DNA from: JAMOAW01 sp039908535
GTDB taxonomy: Bacteria > Pseudomonadota > Magnetococcia > Magnetococcales > JADFZT01
Assembly (NCBI GenBank): GCA_039908535.1
Contig: JAMOAW010000059.1
Span: 1 to 25,646 of the forward strand
Length of the DNA: 25,646 bases
Reading direction: 5' to 3'
A model generated the notes under the pieces. It was not told the origin of the DNA, made no database searches, and worked only from the letters and a program-made list of their open reading frames with translations. A program made the translations under genes and the position numbers. This document shows, one piece after another, positions 6,721 through 13,850 of this stretch; position 1 is the stretch's first letter; every line of letters starts with the position of its first letter.

Positions 6721-6753
6721 AACTGTTAGAGCGCGTCACGCGCTCTAACAGTT
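6721..6753. repeat. Perfect 15-bp inverted repeat with 3-nt loop
   Basis: AACTGTTAGAGCGCG (6721-6735), TCA, then its exact reverse complement (6739-6753). It lies between rplI and the antiporter gene. A T-run precedes it (6712-6718), but neither side has a T-run immediately after the stem in the direction of transcription, so it is not a textbook intrinsic terminator. It could be a factor-independent stop helped by another signal, a processing stem, or a protein-binding palindrome. I do not see a second copy in the window. Confidence 0.85.
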
Positions 6754-6864
6754 GTACGTGGATGTTCACTTATGAAGACGCACACGTAATTGACAACATA
6801 AAGGGTGAGACTGTTCAAAAAATAAGTTATAAATACATGGTATCTGGCTTGGGCATTGAGATCT

Positions 6865-8058
6865 ATGATCAACAATAATGTTCTTTTCACCCTGGGCGTC
6901 TTATTTCTGATCGGTTTTGCTGCGGATGCTTTGGCACGCAAAATCCATCTACCTCGCGTTACTCTCCTTTTAATATGCGGCTTACTTCTGGGACCAACTG
7001 GTTTAGATATCGTCTCCCAGGACAATAAAATTTGGCTGGCTATCATTGCCCAATCCACACTTTTGATGGTTGGCTTTATTTTAGGTGGCCATATCACTAT
7101 CGCGGCCTTTCGTCGCTATGGACGAATGGTATTGACCATCTCGGCATCTGTTTTATTGGTCACCAGTGGACTCACCTTGGCAGGAATGATGATGATAGGA
7201 GTTCCTATCACGGGAGCCATTCTCTTGGCAAGCATCTGCACCACCACCGATCCAGCGGCCCCAGCGGATGTGGTGCATGAATTAAAAGCCGATGGCCCTT
7301 TTAGCCGCATTCTATTGACTGTGATTGCCATCAACGATGCCTTGAGCTTTATTCTTTTTACGATTCTATTATCGTTAGGGGGATTTTTTTATCAAGGGGT
7401 GACAGGACGTACTTCCTTAGGAATGGCCATATGGGATCTGGCTGGAGCGGTACTCCTGGGGGCGATTTTAGGCCTGATTCTCTCTTTTTTCACCAACATC
7501 ATTCGTTACCCTGAGACTCTATTGGCGGGTATTCTGGGACTCCTCACCTTGTGTGGTGGATTGGCGGTCCATATCCATTCCTCTTATTTTTTGGCTGTCA
7601 TGGTCATGGGATCGGTCACAGCCAATGTTTCGCGCCACCCATGGAAACCCTTTCGCATTATCGAACGTTTTTGGTGGCCCTTTTTAATCCTCTTTTTCCT
7701 GGTAGCCGGTGCCAATCTGGAACCAGAATCCCTCTCAAAAATCGGATTGTATGGCGCGGTTTATGTGGTGTGCCGCATGTTGGGCAAAACAATTGGTGGC
7801 TGGCTGGGAGGCACGTTAAGCGGAGCACTCCCCATTATCCGAAATTGGATCGGGCCCGCCCTCTTGCCGCAAGCGGGTGTGGCCCTGAGCATGACCTTTA
7901 TTGCCATTCAAAAATATCCCGAATTAAAAGAAACACTCCTGCCTATCGTCATCTCAGGGGTGATGATCTTTGAACTCATCGGCCCCATTTTCACACGCAT
8001 CGCGTTAATCCGTGCCGAAGAGTGCAACGCTCCAGGTGGGGGGAAAAAACAGAGATGA
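6865..8058 (+). CDS. Cation:proton antiporter (Na+/H+ exchanger fold, CPA family)
   Basis: A 397-residue membrane protein of the sodium/hydrogen exchanger family (PF00999) with 11-13 hydrophobic segments. Early helices carry LARKIHLPRVTLLLICGLLLGP, then the unwound-helix motif TTTDPAAPADVV (TDP at 128-130) and the ion-binding pair in IAINDALSFILF (N157-D158). An Asn-Asp pair is the CPA1-type, usually electroneutral, signature, while CPA2 electrogenic members have Asp-Asp. The overall look (PRVTLLLICGLLLGPTG) is closer to CPA2-like bacterial antiporters, so subfamily is open. There is no regulatory TrkA/RCK domain at the C-terminus. I prefer ATG 6865; a TTG at 6856 in frame is possible and neither has a strong ribosome-binding site. 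It stands alone, convergent with rlmD. Confidence 0.9.
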   Translation: MINNNVLFTLGVLFLIGFAADALARKIHLPRVTLLLICGLLLGPTGLDIVSQDNKIWLAIIAQSTLLMVGFILGGHITIAAFRRYGRMVLTISASVLLVTSGLTLAGMMMIGVPITGAILLASICTTTDPAAPADVVHELKADGPFSRILLTVIAINDALSFILFTILLSLGGFFYQGVTGRTSLGMAIWDLAGAVLLGAILGLILSFFTNIIRYPETLLAGILGLLTLCGGLAVHIHSSYFLAVMVMGSVTANVSRHPWKPFRIIERFWWPFLILFFLVAGANLEPESLSKIGLYGAVYVVCRMLGKTIGGWLGGTLSGALPIIRNWIGPALLPQAGVALSMTFIAIQKYPELKETLLPIVISGVMIFELIGPIFTRIALIRAEECNAPGGGKKQR

Positions 8059-8182
8059 TTTTCAAGAGTGGAGCTGCCCTCTTTCGCCCTTGAATTTAAA
8101 CATTTTTTTATGTATGATGAAAAATCATTCATTTGGTCAATACCATTAAAGAATCAATACATTAACATACAAAAAACAAATT

Positions 8183-8203
8183 TTATCCACAGGATTATCC
8201 ACA
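8183..8203 (+). promoter_or_regulatory. Pair of perfect DnaA boxes in an AT-rich gap
   Basis: TTATCCACA occurs twice in direct orientation, at 8183-8191 and 8195-8203, 12 bp apart start to start. This is the consensus high-affinity DnaA box. A weaker inverted relative (CGTGGATGAA) lies at 8229-8238. The surrounding 8090-8225 is strongly AT-rich. The gap lies between convergent genes (antiporter and rlmD). It could be a DnaA-titration site, a regulatory site or part of an origin. There is no dnaA, dnaN, gidA, parA or hemE neighbour in the window to support an origin call. Confidence 0.6.
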
Positions 8204-8340
8204 TTTTTTGTGAATTTTAAAAAAACTCGTGGATGAATGCCAAGTTAGAGAAGGTCAAGGGTTTTTCTTCCTCTCTTACATTTGGTACCATCACATTTAA
8301 GTGTGGACGATGAACGCGTGCCTGAACGAAAAGCAAAATC

Positions 8341-8378
8341 AAAACCCTGGGGGCAATCCCCCAGCCCCCTTTTTTTTT
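8341..8378 (+). repeat. Dispersed hairpin repeat, copy A (terminator-like)
   Basis: CTGGGGG (8347-8353), CAAT, CCCCCAG (8358-8364), then five C and nine T. This is the short version of the dispersed repeat family found also near 9.77, 11.48, 13.65, 17.57 and 25.6 kb. It lies in the 345-bp gap between the convergent antiporter and rlmD genes, 25 bp before the rlmD stop. It would work as an intrinsic terminator for plus-strand transcripts. Confidence 0.85.
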
Positions 8379-8402
8379 AAATCAAAAAACAGACGACCAC
8401 GG

Positions 8403-9719
8403 TTAAGTGTGGTGTGGTACCTGATGAAAAGTGGCGACCAACTCCACATGATGGGTTTGTGGAAAAAGATCAATGGCCGTGACTTTGCTCAAAAAATACC
8501 CCCCTTGAACCAAAATACCCGCATCCCTGGCAAAGGTCGCGGGATCGCAGGAGATATACAAAAGGCGTTCTGAACGGGGAATCTCGCCGTTGGCCAGACC
8601 ACGGGACAAGGCCAAAGCCCCATCGCGGGGTGGATCCATGAGGATCAACTCTGGGGGGTGTATCAGTTGTTTGGGCCATTCCAGGGGATTGATCAAATTA
8701 GCGGGAACAAATTTTACATTTTCCCGGTTATTGGTGTGACTATTCACCCGCGCTCGGTTCAAGCTGGGGCCATCAAGTTCTACCCCCACGACATGTGCAT
8801 ATCTCTTGGCCAAGGGCAAGGAAAAATTACCGATCCCGGCAAAAAGATCCCAGGCGACGGATCCAGTTTTTGCCTCCTCCATAGCCAGACGGACCAGATG
8901 ATTGTTTTGTTCTAAATTGGCTTGAATAAACTCTCCTGGACGAAATGTTAACTGCCCCCCATCCACCGAATAGAACAACTCCTGGGTGCGCCACACCACC
9001 TTTTGGCTGGACCGGCTTCCCTGCTGGACAATTAAAGAAGCCAATCCCAACTTTTTGGCAAATTCAATGAGACGATGCCGATCGGGAGCCCGCAACGGAT
9101 CCATCAGGTGAAAGACCACCCCCACCCCATTCTCACCACTGGCGACATCCACCTGAAGCAAACGCTTGCGCACGGTGAGCGCGGGAATCAAATGGCGTAA
9201 AGGAGCAATCAACGCCTCTAACTCTGGACGCAACACCGGACAACCAGGAAGATCAACCACATGATGAGAATTTTGGCTATAAAAACCGACCAGGGCCCGA
9301 TTTCCTGCCCATGAGACCTTAAACCCAGCCCGTCGGCGATAACCCCAAGGGTTGTCGGCGGCAAAAAAAGGTTGCAACACCCCCTGAGGTTCCACTCGAC
9401 CCAACCGGTAGAGGGTATTGGCGACAAACTCTTGTTTCAGCTGCGCTTGACACTCGGGGGAGAGATGACTTAAAGCACACCCACCACATTGACTATAGAC
9501 CGGACAGCGTGGCTCCACCCGATCGATGCCGGGTTTGATAACCTTGAGCAAACGAGCCTGCAGATGACCTTTGCGCCGCGCTTCAATGCCCACCAAAACC
9601 CGCTCTCCTGGGGCGGTAAAGGGGACAAATACGGTGCTGCCATCATGATAAGCCAACCCAGCCCCACCGTTAACCACCTTTTGTACGTCCAGTTCAATCT
9701 CTTCCATGAGGGATTCCAT
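8403..9719 (-). CDS. rlmD: 23S rRNA (uracil(1939)-C5)-methyltransferase RlmD
   Basis: A 438-residue RlmD/RumA-type enzyme that uses SAM to make m5U in 23S rRNA. An N-terminal TRAM domain (about 5-60) is followed by the 4Fe-4S ligand set C72-x5-C78-x2-C81-x78-C160, exactly the spacing of E. coli RumA. The methyltransferase domain has the SAM-binding DLFAGIGNFSLPLA (291-304), MDPPRDG (361-367), the nucleophile C391 in YISCDPATFARD and the general base E426 in DLFPQTHHVE. The start could be ATG 9719 or the in-frame ATG at 9707. TrmA/RlmC paralogues differ in the iron-sulfur motif, so RlmD is favoured. The gene is monocistronic, with a dispersed repeat on each side. Confidence 0.93.
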   Translation of the reverse strand: MESLMEEIELDVQKVVNGGAGLAYHDGSTVFVPFTAPGERVLVGIEARRKGHLQARLLKVIKPGIDRVEPRCPVYSQCGGCALSHLSPECQAQLKQEFVANTLYRLGRVEPQGVLQPFFAADNPWGYRRRAGFKVSWAGNRALVGFYSQNSHHVVDLPGCPVLRPELEALIAPLRHLIPALTVRKRLLQVDVASGENGVGVVFHLMDPLRAPDRHRLIEFAKKLGLASLIVQQGSRSSQKVVWRTQELFYSVDGGQLTFRPGEFIQANLEQNNHLVRLAMEEAKTGSVAWDLFAGIGNFSLPLAKRYAHVVGVELDGPSLNRARVNSHTNNRENVKFVPANLINPLEWPKQLIHPPELILMDPPRDGALALSRGLANGEIPRSERLLYISCDPATFARDAGILVQGGYFLSKVTAIDLFPQTHHVELVATFHQVPHHT

Positions 9720-9731
9720 ATATAATTATTC

Positions 9732-9861
9732 TCCAACGAATAAGCTGCGGGCAAAAAATCAAAAGAAAAACCCTGGGGGCAATCCCCCAGACCCCTTTTT
9801 TCTTTTAATAAAAAAAAGGTGGGGGTGTTGGGGGCGGTTCTCCGCCCCCAAGGTCTTTTTT
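9732..9861 (+). repeat. Dispersed hairpin repeat, copy B (full-length, two hairpins)
   Basis: The order is: a CTGCGGGC relic of the short GCCC/GGGC module (9745-9752), hairpin 1 CTGGGGG-CAAT-CCCCCAG (9773-9790) with a T-run, an A-run, then hairpin 2 TTGGGGGCGG-TTCT-CCGCCCCCAA (9828-9851) with TCTTTTTT. The same order in reverse complement occurs at 11397-11538, so the two copies bracket the DUF4340 gene in opposite orientation. It lies between the divergent rlmD and DUF4340 genes. Both hairpins have T-runs on both strands, so it should terminate in both directions. Downstream of the repeat, 9862-10037 holds no other recognised feature. Confidence 0.85.
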
Positions 9862-10037
9862 CCGATACATGAACAATTTTTTTTATTTCGGCATTGCAAA
9901 ATACACAAAAGGTCATACCATTTCCATATGTACCCCGAACGCCATGCAAGATCACCTGGTGAATTATGGGTCGATTATGGATAAAATAAAACTGGCTGGA
10001 TCAAAGTAGCATAATCTTTACAAAAAAAGGAGGCATC

Positions 10038-11291
10038 ATGCGTAAGGGCTGGTGGATTAATTTTATTCTTTTATTGGTTCTCATCATTGCGGGAGGCGGT
10101 TTGTGGTGGGCGGATAAAAAGGAGAGTGCGCAACAAGAATTAGAAAAGGCACAGAAGGCAATCAGTTCAATCAAGGCCGATCAAGTCACCCAAATCCACT
10201 ATCAAGGGGAGGATGGTACCCAAATAGAGTTGAATCGACAACAAGACGGATTTCACCTCACCACCCCTCTGGAGAGTTTAGCCGATCCGGCTGCGGTCAA
10301 TAATTTACTGGGGATTTTAGAAAAATCTTTTGAACGTCAGGTGTCAGGCGACCATCTTGAAGCCACCCATTTTGGTCTCGACAAACCAGAGGCCATTTTA
10401 ACCGTGACCACCAAAGAGAATCAAACGCTGACCATAGTACAAGGCAGTCTGGCCCCAACCAAACGGCACCACTATCTCCGGCTTGGCGAACAAGGGCCTA
10501 TCCTCTTGGTAGAGGAGACCCATCTATCGGGTTTAAAACAGACGCTCAATCAACTCCGTGACAAACGTCTCCTTCCTGAGCTAGAAGGACAGCTCCCCCA
10601 ACGTCTGACCCTGCACCGCAAAGAGGGGACGCTTAAGTTGGAAAAACGTTCGAATGAGCAGTGGTGGATGGAGCAACCCGTGGCAGACCGTGCCGCAGAC
10701 AATCGTGTACAGGTCTGGATCAACGCCTTGACCTTGGCCAACGGTTCTGGTTTTCAAACCGCGCAACCCCCAGAAAATCCCGATTGGACCCTTACCCTGA
10801 CGCCCAACAAGGGAGAAGAAATCACCCTGACCATTTGGCGACAAGGCAAGGATATTTTGGCTACACGGGGTAAAAATTCCGAAGCGTTGCTCTTGTTTGG
10901 CTATTTGGTTCAAGATTTGGACAAAAAATCTCTCGAATTGATCGAACTGCACCCCTTAAAAGAGGCTCAAGCCCAGATTACCCAGCTCACGTTGGAACAA
11001 AATGGTCAACAGCAAACCGCCGTTGCCAAAGAGGGTAAATGGCCCCTCCCCGCCTGGGAGACCCTGGCCGAAACGCTACGCCAAGAGGCCGAAACCGGGG
11101 ACCTTACCGCTCCACAAACCCCAGCCTCGTTTACCCTCGTCGCCAAAACCAGCCAGGGAGAGTTCACCTTCCCCTTCTGGAAAAACAATCAAAATTATCT
11201 TCTCGCTCCCCCAGAACGAGCGGTTCGTCTCCAATTGACCGAATTGCAATCTAAGGTGGTGACAGATGCCATCCAAGTGATTTTCCCATAG
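10038..11291 (+). CDS. DUF4340 domain-containing envelope protein
   Basis: A 417-residue protein with a single N-terminal membrane helix (about 6-25, WWINFILLLVLIIAGGGLWW) and a long extracytoplasmic part. That part fits DUF4340: beta-rich repeats with TQIELNRQQDGFHLTTP, a THFGLDKPEAILTVT segment (LDxPxxxLT is typical of the family) and a second similar module in the C-terminal half. DUF4340 proteins are often found near gliding or ABC-type GldG-like genes, but no such partner is seen here and no activity is known. A strong AGGAGG lies 6 nt before the ATG. The gene stands alone, bracketed by inverted copies of the dispersed repeat. Confidence 0.8.
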   Translation: MRKGWWINFILLLVLIIAGGGLWWADKKESAQQELEKAQKAISSIKADQVTQIHYQGEDGTQIELNRQQDGFHLTTPLESLADPAAVNNLLGILEKSFERQVSGDHLEATHFGLDKPEAILTVTTKENQTLTIVQGSLAPTKRHHYLRLGEQGPILLVEETHLSGLKQTLNQLRDKRLLPELEGQLPQRLTLHRKEGTLKLEKRSNEQWWMEQPVADRAADNRVQVWINALTLANGSGFQTAQPPENPDWTLTLTPNKGEEITLTIWRQGKDILATRGKNSEALLLFGYLVQDLDKKSLELIELHPLKEAQAQITQLTLEQNGQQQTAVAKEGKWPLPAWETLAETLRQEAETGDLTAPQTPASFTLVAKTSQGEFTFPFWKNNQNYLLAPPERAVRLQLTELQSKVVTDAIQVIFP

Positions 11292-11361
11292 GGGTCCGCC
11301 TCCCCTATCGATTGTCAAAGGGGAGGTGAACGGTTACATTCTGATCTCTTTCTTGCTATTT

Positions 11362-11379
11362 TATACCGTTTATGGTATA
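11362..11379 (+). terminator. Small hairpin after the DUF4340 gene
   Basis: TATACC (11362-11367) pairs with GGTATA (11374-11379), followed by GATTTTGG. It lies about 70 bp after the DUF4340 stop and just before repeat copy C. The stem is short and the T-tail weak, so it may instead be a protein-binding palindrome. Confidence 0.3.
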
Positions 11380-11396
11380 GATTTTGGAAAAATAAA

Positions 11397-11538
11397 AATC
11401 AAGACCTTAGGGGGGCGGAGAACCGCCCCCCAATCCCCCCCACCCTTTTTTTTTAATTCTTAAAAAAAAGAGGGGGTCTGGGGGATTCATCCCCCAGGGT
11501 TTGGCCTTTGATTTTTTTTGCCCGTAGGGCATCATGTT
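11397..11538 (-). repeat. Dispersed hairpin repeat, copy C (full-length, inverted relative to B)
   Basis: Plus-strand order: GGGGGGCGG-AGAA-CCGCCCCCC (11410-11431), T-run, A-run, CTGGGGG-ATTCAT-CCCCCAG (11478-11497), T-run, then GCCC-GTA-GGGC (11520-11530) and ATCATGTTC. This is the reverse complement of copy B plus the complete short module. It fills most of the 307-bp gap between DUF4340 and argJ and would insulate the two genes. The rest of the gap (11539-11598) probably holds the argJ promoter, which I could not define. Confidence 0.85.
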
Positions 11539-11598
11539 CAAACTGTGGACTTATCGAATCTATATATTCCCGATTGCGGACACCTTGGTAAATAAAAC

Positions 11599-12825
11599 AT
11601 GAACTACACCCCCACCACCTTGCTTCCCAACCAAGAGATTCCCCCGATTGCCGGATTTCGTTTGTCCACGGTTGGGGCTGGGATTAAATATCAAAATCGA
11701 CAAGATCTTTTATTGGTACACATGGAGCCAGCAGCGGTTTGTGCCGGGGTGTTCACCCGCAATACAATCACCGCAGCTCCCGTTAAACTCTGTCGAACGC
11801 GGCTTAAGGGTGGCAAGGCCAGTGCCTTGTTGGTGAATTCTGGCAATGCCAACGCATGCCATGAACCGCAAAGCACCCAGGCGGCTTTGGAGATCTCCGC
11901 AGAGTTGGCCAAACAGCTTCATATCCCTCAAGAAGAGATTTTTCTTGCCTCAACTGGGGTGATTGGAGCCGAGTTTCCAACTCAACGGGTGGTAAGTCAA
12001 CTCCCAACTTTACAAAAAAATCTCTCCCCGCACCTGTGGTGGGACGGGGCGCAAGCCATTATGACCACGGATACCGTTCCCAAAGCGGCTTTTCGTAAAA
12101 TTCGTTTGGGAAACCACGAAGTGACCCTGGCTGGTATAGCCAAGGGGGCGGGTATGATTCATCCCGATATGGCCACCCTTTTGGCTTTTGTTTTCACCGA
12201 TGCAAACATCACCCCCTCTGCCCTGCAAACCCTTTTAGAAAGGGCCACCGCCCAAAGTTTCAACAGCATTACCATCGACGGGGATACCTCTACCAACGAT
12301 ACCTTGTTGGCCTTTGCGTCGGGTTTGGCGGGAAATCCCCTCATCAATGATCCAGACTTCCCGGAAGTTTGGCCTTTTGCCGTGGCACTCCATGAATTGT
12401 GTCGAGAGTTGGCCCATGCCATTGTTCGCGATGGAGAAGGGGCAACTAAATTTATGACCATCACGGTGGAAGGAGCCAAGCAGTGGCAAGAGGCCAAACA
12501 GATGGCCATGAGTGTCGCCAAAAGCTCCTTGGTTAAAACCGCTTGTTTTGGTTGTGATCCCAACTGGGGGCGCATTTTGGCCGCCATTGGTTATTCTGGA
12601 GTCCCTTTTTCTCCTGAAACCCTGACCATCTATTTGGGCGAAACAAAAATAATCGAAAATGGCCAGATGGCCGCTGGATACACCGAAGAGCAAGGCCAAA
12701 TCGTCATGCAACGCCCCCAGATCACCATTCGTATCGAATTGGGCATAGGCACGGCAACCCATACCGTCTGGACCTGCGATCTCTCTTCGGAATATGTGAG
12801 CATCAATGCAGATTATCGAACATAA
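11599..12825 (+). CDS. argJ: Bifunctional glutamate N-acetyltransferase / N-acetylglutamate synthase ArgJ
   Basis: A 408-residue ArgJ of the arginine pathway. It moves acetyl from N-acetylornithine to glutamate and, when bifunctional, also uses acetyl-CoA. Visible motifs are VNSGNANACHEP (79-90), the oxyanion residues in LASTGVIG (T119-G120), the self-cleavage site in GAGMIHPDMATLLAF with A192/T193, ITIDGDTSTNDT, CFGCDPNWGRILAAIGYSG, and the normal C-terminal YVSINADYRT. Length and all key residues are intact, so it should self-process into alpha and beta chains. The start ATG has no strong ribosome-binding site. The downstream HAD gene starts 20 nt before the argJ stop, in another frame, so the two are probably co-translated. 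Confidence 0.96.
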   Translation: MNYTPTTLLPNQEIPPIAGFRLSTVGAGIKYQNRQDLLLVHMEPAAVCAGVFTRNTITAAPVKLCRTRLKGGKASALLVNSGNANACHEPQSTQAALEISAELAKQLHIPQEEIFLASTGVIGAEFPTQRVVSQLPTLQKNLSPHLWWDGAQAIMTTDTVPKAAFRKIRLGNHEVTLAGIAKGAGMIHPDMATLLAFVFTDANITPSALQTLLERATAQSFNSITIDGDTSTNDTLLAFASGLAGNPLINDPDFPEVWPFAVALHELCRELAHAIVRDGEGATKFMTITVEGAKQWQEAKQMAMSVAKSSLVKTACFGCDPNWGRILAAIGYSGVPFSPETLTIYLGETKIIENGQMAAGYTEEQGQIVMQRPQITIRIELGIGTATHTVWTCDLSSEYVSINADYRT

Positions 12826-13501
12826 AAATGGATTAAAAGCCCCCCCATTACCCTGGAATACGATTCAAACCGTTTTACTGGATATGGATGGCACCCTGCT
12901 TGATCTCAATTTTGACAACGTCTTTTTTTTAGAGGCCATCCCAGCCGTCCATGCCCAACGCCACAACCTCTCCCTACAAGAGGCCAAAGAGTCCATTTTC
13001 GCCTCCTACAATTCGATCAAAGGGACGCTGGATTGGTATGATTTAAACTTTTGGGCCGCCACCTTGGATTTAAATATCGTCACCCTGCACCGGCAAACCG
13101 CCCATTTAATCCGCATGCACGACCACACCCTTCCCTTTTTAACCGCCTTGCGCCACCATGCCTATCCAACCCATCTGGTGACCAATGCCCATTTACACTC
13201 GCTGGCATTAAAACTCTCCCGAACGCCCATTGGGGAATATTTTGATTCTATTACTTCTTGTTTTCACTTAGGGGTTCCAAAAGAAAATGTTGAATTTTGG
13301 TCCCTCTTTCAACAAAAAATCGGCTTTGATCCCACCCATACATTGCTGATTGACGATTCGGAACCGGTCTTACATGCCGCAAAACAATTCGGTATCACCC
13401 ACCTACGCCACATCAACACCCCCAGCTCCTGCCTCCCACCTAAAATATCTGATAGTTTTTATTCTATATCTGATTTAAGTGCCGTCATGCCTTCTTTCTA
13501 A
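12806..13501 (+). CDS. HAD-superfamily hydrolase, YrfG-like nucleotidase
   Basis: A 231-residue haloacid dehalogenase-like phosphatase. Motif I is VLLDMDGTLLDL (D26, D28), motif II LVTNAH (T126-N127), motif III K159 in VPKENVEFW, and motif IV LIDDSEP (D183-D184). The helical cap lies between motifs I and II. The sequence LLDMDGTLLDLxFDN and the FGI region after LIDDSEPVLHAA closely match the YrfG (GMP/IMP nucleotidase) group, so a 5'-nucleotidase role is likely but not shown. It overlaps argJ by 20 nt. Its transcript would end in the run of hairpin repeats starting about 13545. Confidence 0.88.
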   Translation: MQIIEHKNGLKAPPLPWNTIQTVLLDMDGTLLDLNFDNVFFLEAIPAVHAQRHNLSLQEAKESIFASYNSIKGTLDWYDLNFWAATLDLNIVTLHRQTAHLIRMHDHTLPFLTALRHHAYPTHLVTNAHLHSLALKLSRTPIGEYFDSITSCFHLGVPKENVEFWSLFQQKIGFDPTHTLLIDDSEPVLHAAKQFGITHLRHINTPSSCLPPKISDSFYSISDLSAVMPSF

Positions 13502-13545
13502 CGAAACAGACCGAAAGATGATAAAAAATGGGTAACCGTTCCGAT

Positions 13546-13596
13546 AAAAAAAATCAAAAACAAGACCTGGGGGGATTGCATCCCCCAACCCCTCTG
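13546..13596 (+). repeat. Degenerate hairpin repeat after the HAD gene
   Basis: AAGACCTGGGGGGATTGCA followed by TCCCCCAACCCCTC carries the CTGGGGG/CCCCCA hairpin with TGCA in the loop and no T-run. It is a decayed relative of the dispersed repeat, 45 bp after the HAD stop. GTAACCGTTC, the inverted form of the GAACGGTTAC motif, sits just upstream at 13532-13541. Confidence 0.7.
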
Positions 13597-13642
13597 CTAT
13601 TTGAAGAAAGCAAACCCGAATTCAAAAACAAAATCAGAAACA

Positions 13643-13758
13643 AAACCCTGGGGGCAATCCCCCAGACCCCTTTTTTTTATTAATATTGAACGGTTACGGC
13701 AAAGCAATAAATCATTGAGTTTCAATTAACGTGAAATTTCACTTCGGTGAACGGTTAC
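13643..13758 (+). repeat. Dispersed repeat, copy D (long version, inverted partner at 25.5 kb)
   Basis: Hairpin CTGGGGG-CAAT-CCCCCAG (13648-13665 region), ACCCC and eight T, then about 70 bp containing GAACGGTTAC (13688-13697), the small stem ATTGA-GTT-TCAAT, the palindrome GTGAAATTTCAC (13731-13742), CTTCGGT and a second GAACGGTTAC (13749-13758). The reverse complement of 25517-25624 matches about 105 bp of it with roughly five differences by hand alignment. It lies between the convergent HAD and 5-oxoprolinase genes. Confidence 0.85.
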
Positions 13759-13771
13759 TCGAAAAGATAAC

Positions 13772-13850
13772 AATCAAGACCTTGGAGAACGAAAAACCGC
13801 CCCCGATTCCCCTATTTTTTTTTAATTTTTTGCCCGAAGGGCATCATCTT
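13772..13850 (-). repeat. Degenerate second-hairpin plus GCCC/GGGC module overlapping the 5-oxoprolinase stop
   Basis: CAAGACCTTGGAGAACG, ACCGCCCCCGATTCCCC, a T-run, then TTTTTTGCCCGAAGGGCATCAT match the order seen in copy C (CAAGACCTTAGGGG... GCCCGTAGGGCATCAT). The first hairpin arm is eroded. The last ten or so codons of the minus-strand 5-oxoprolinase gene, including its TAA, lie inside this module. Confidence 0.7.

Noticed and set aside
6790..6834. Promoter TTGACA (6790-6795) with TATAAA (6828-6833) for the antiporter gene
   Set aside because: The spacing is 32 bp, far from the usual 16-18, so I could not support it.
8090..8240. Calling the DnaA-box gap the chromosomal origin oriC
   Set aside because: Only two strong boxes, convergent flanking genes and no usual origin neighbour. 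Kept as a regulatory feature and a finding only.
9732..11538. Calling the repeat-bracketed DUF4340 gene an insertion sequence or composite transposon
   Set aside because: No transposase and no target-site duplication seen; the repeats look like terminator-type elements and the gene has a normal ribosome-binding site and base use.
12010..12762. Minus-strand open frames of 142 and 175 codons inside argJ
   Set aside because: argJ is intact with all motifs; the minus-strand translations have no recognisable features.
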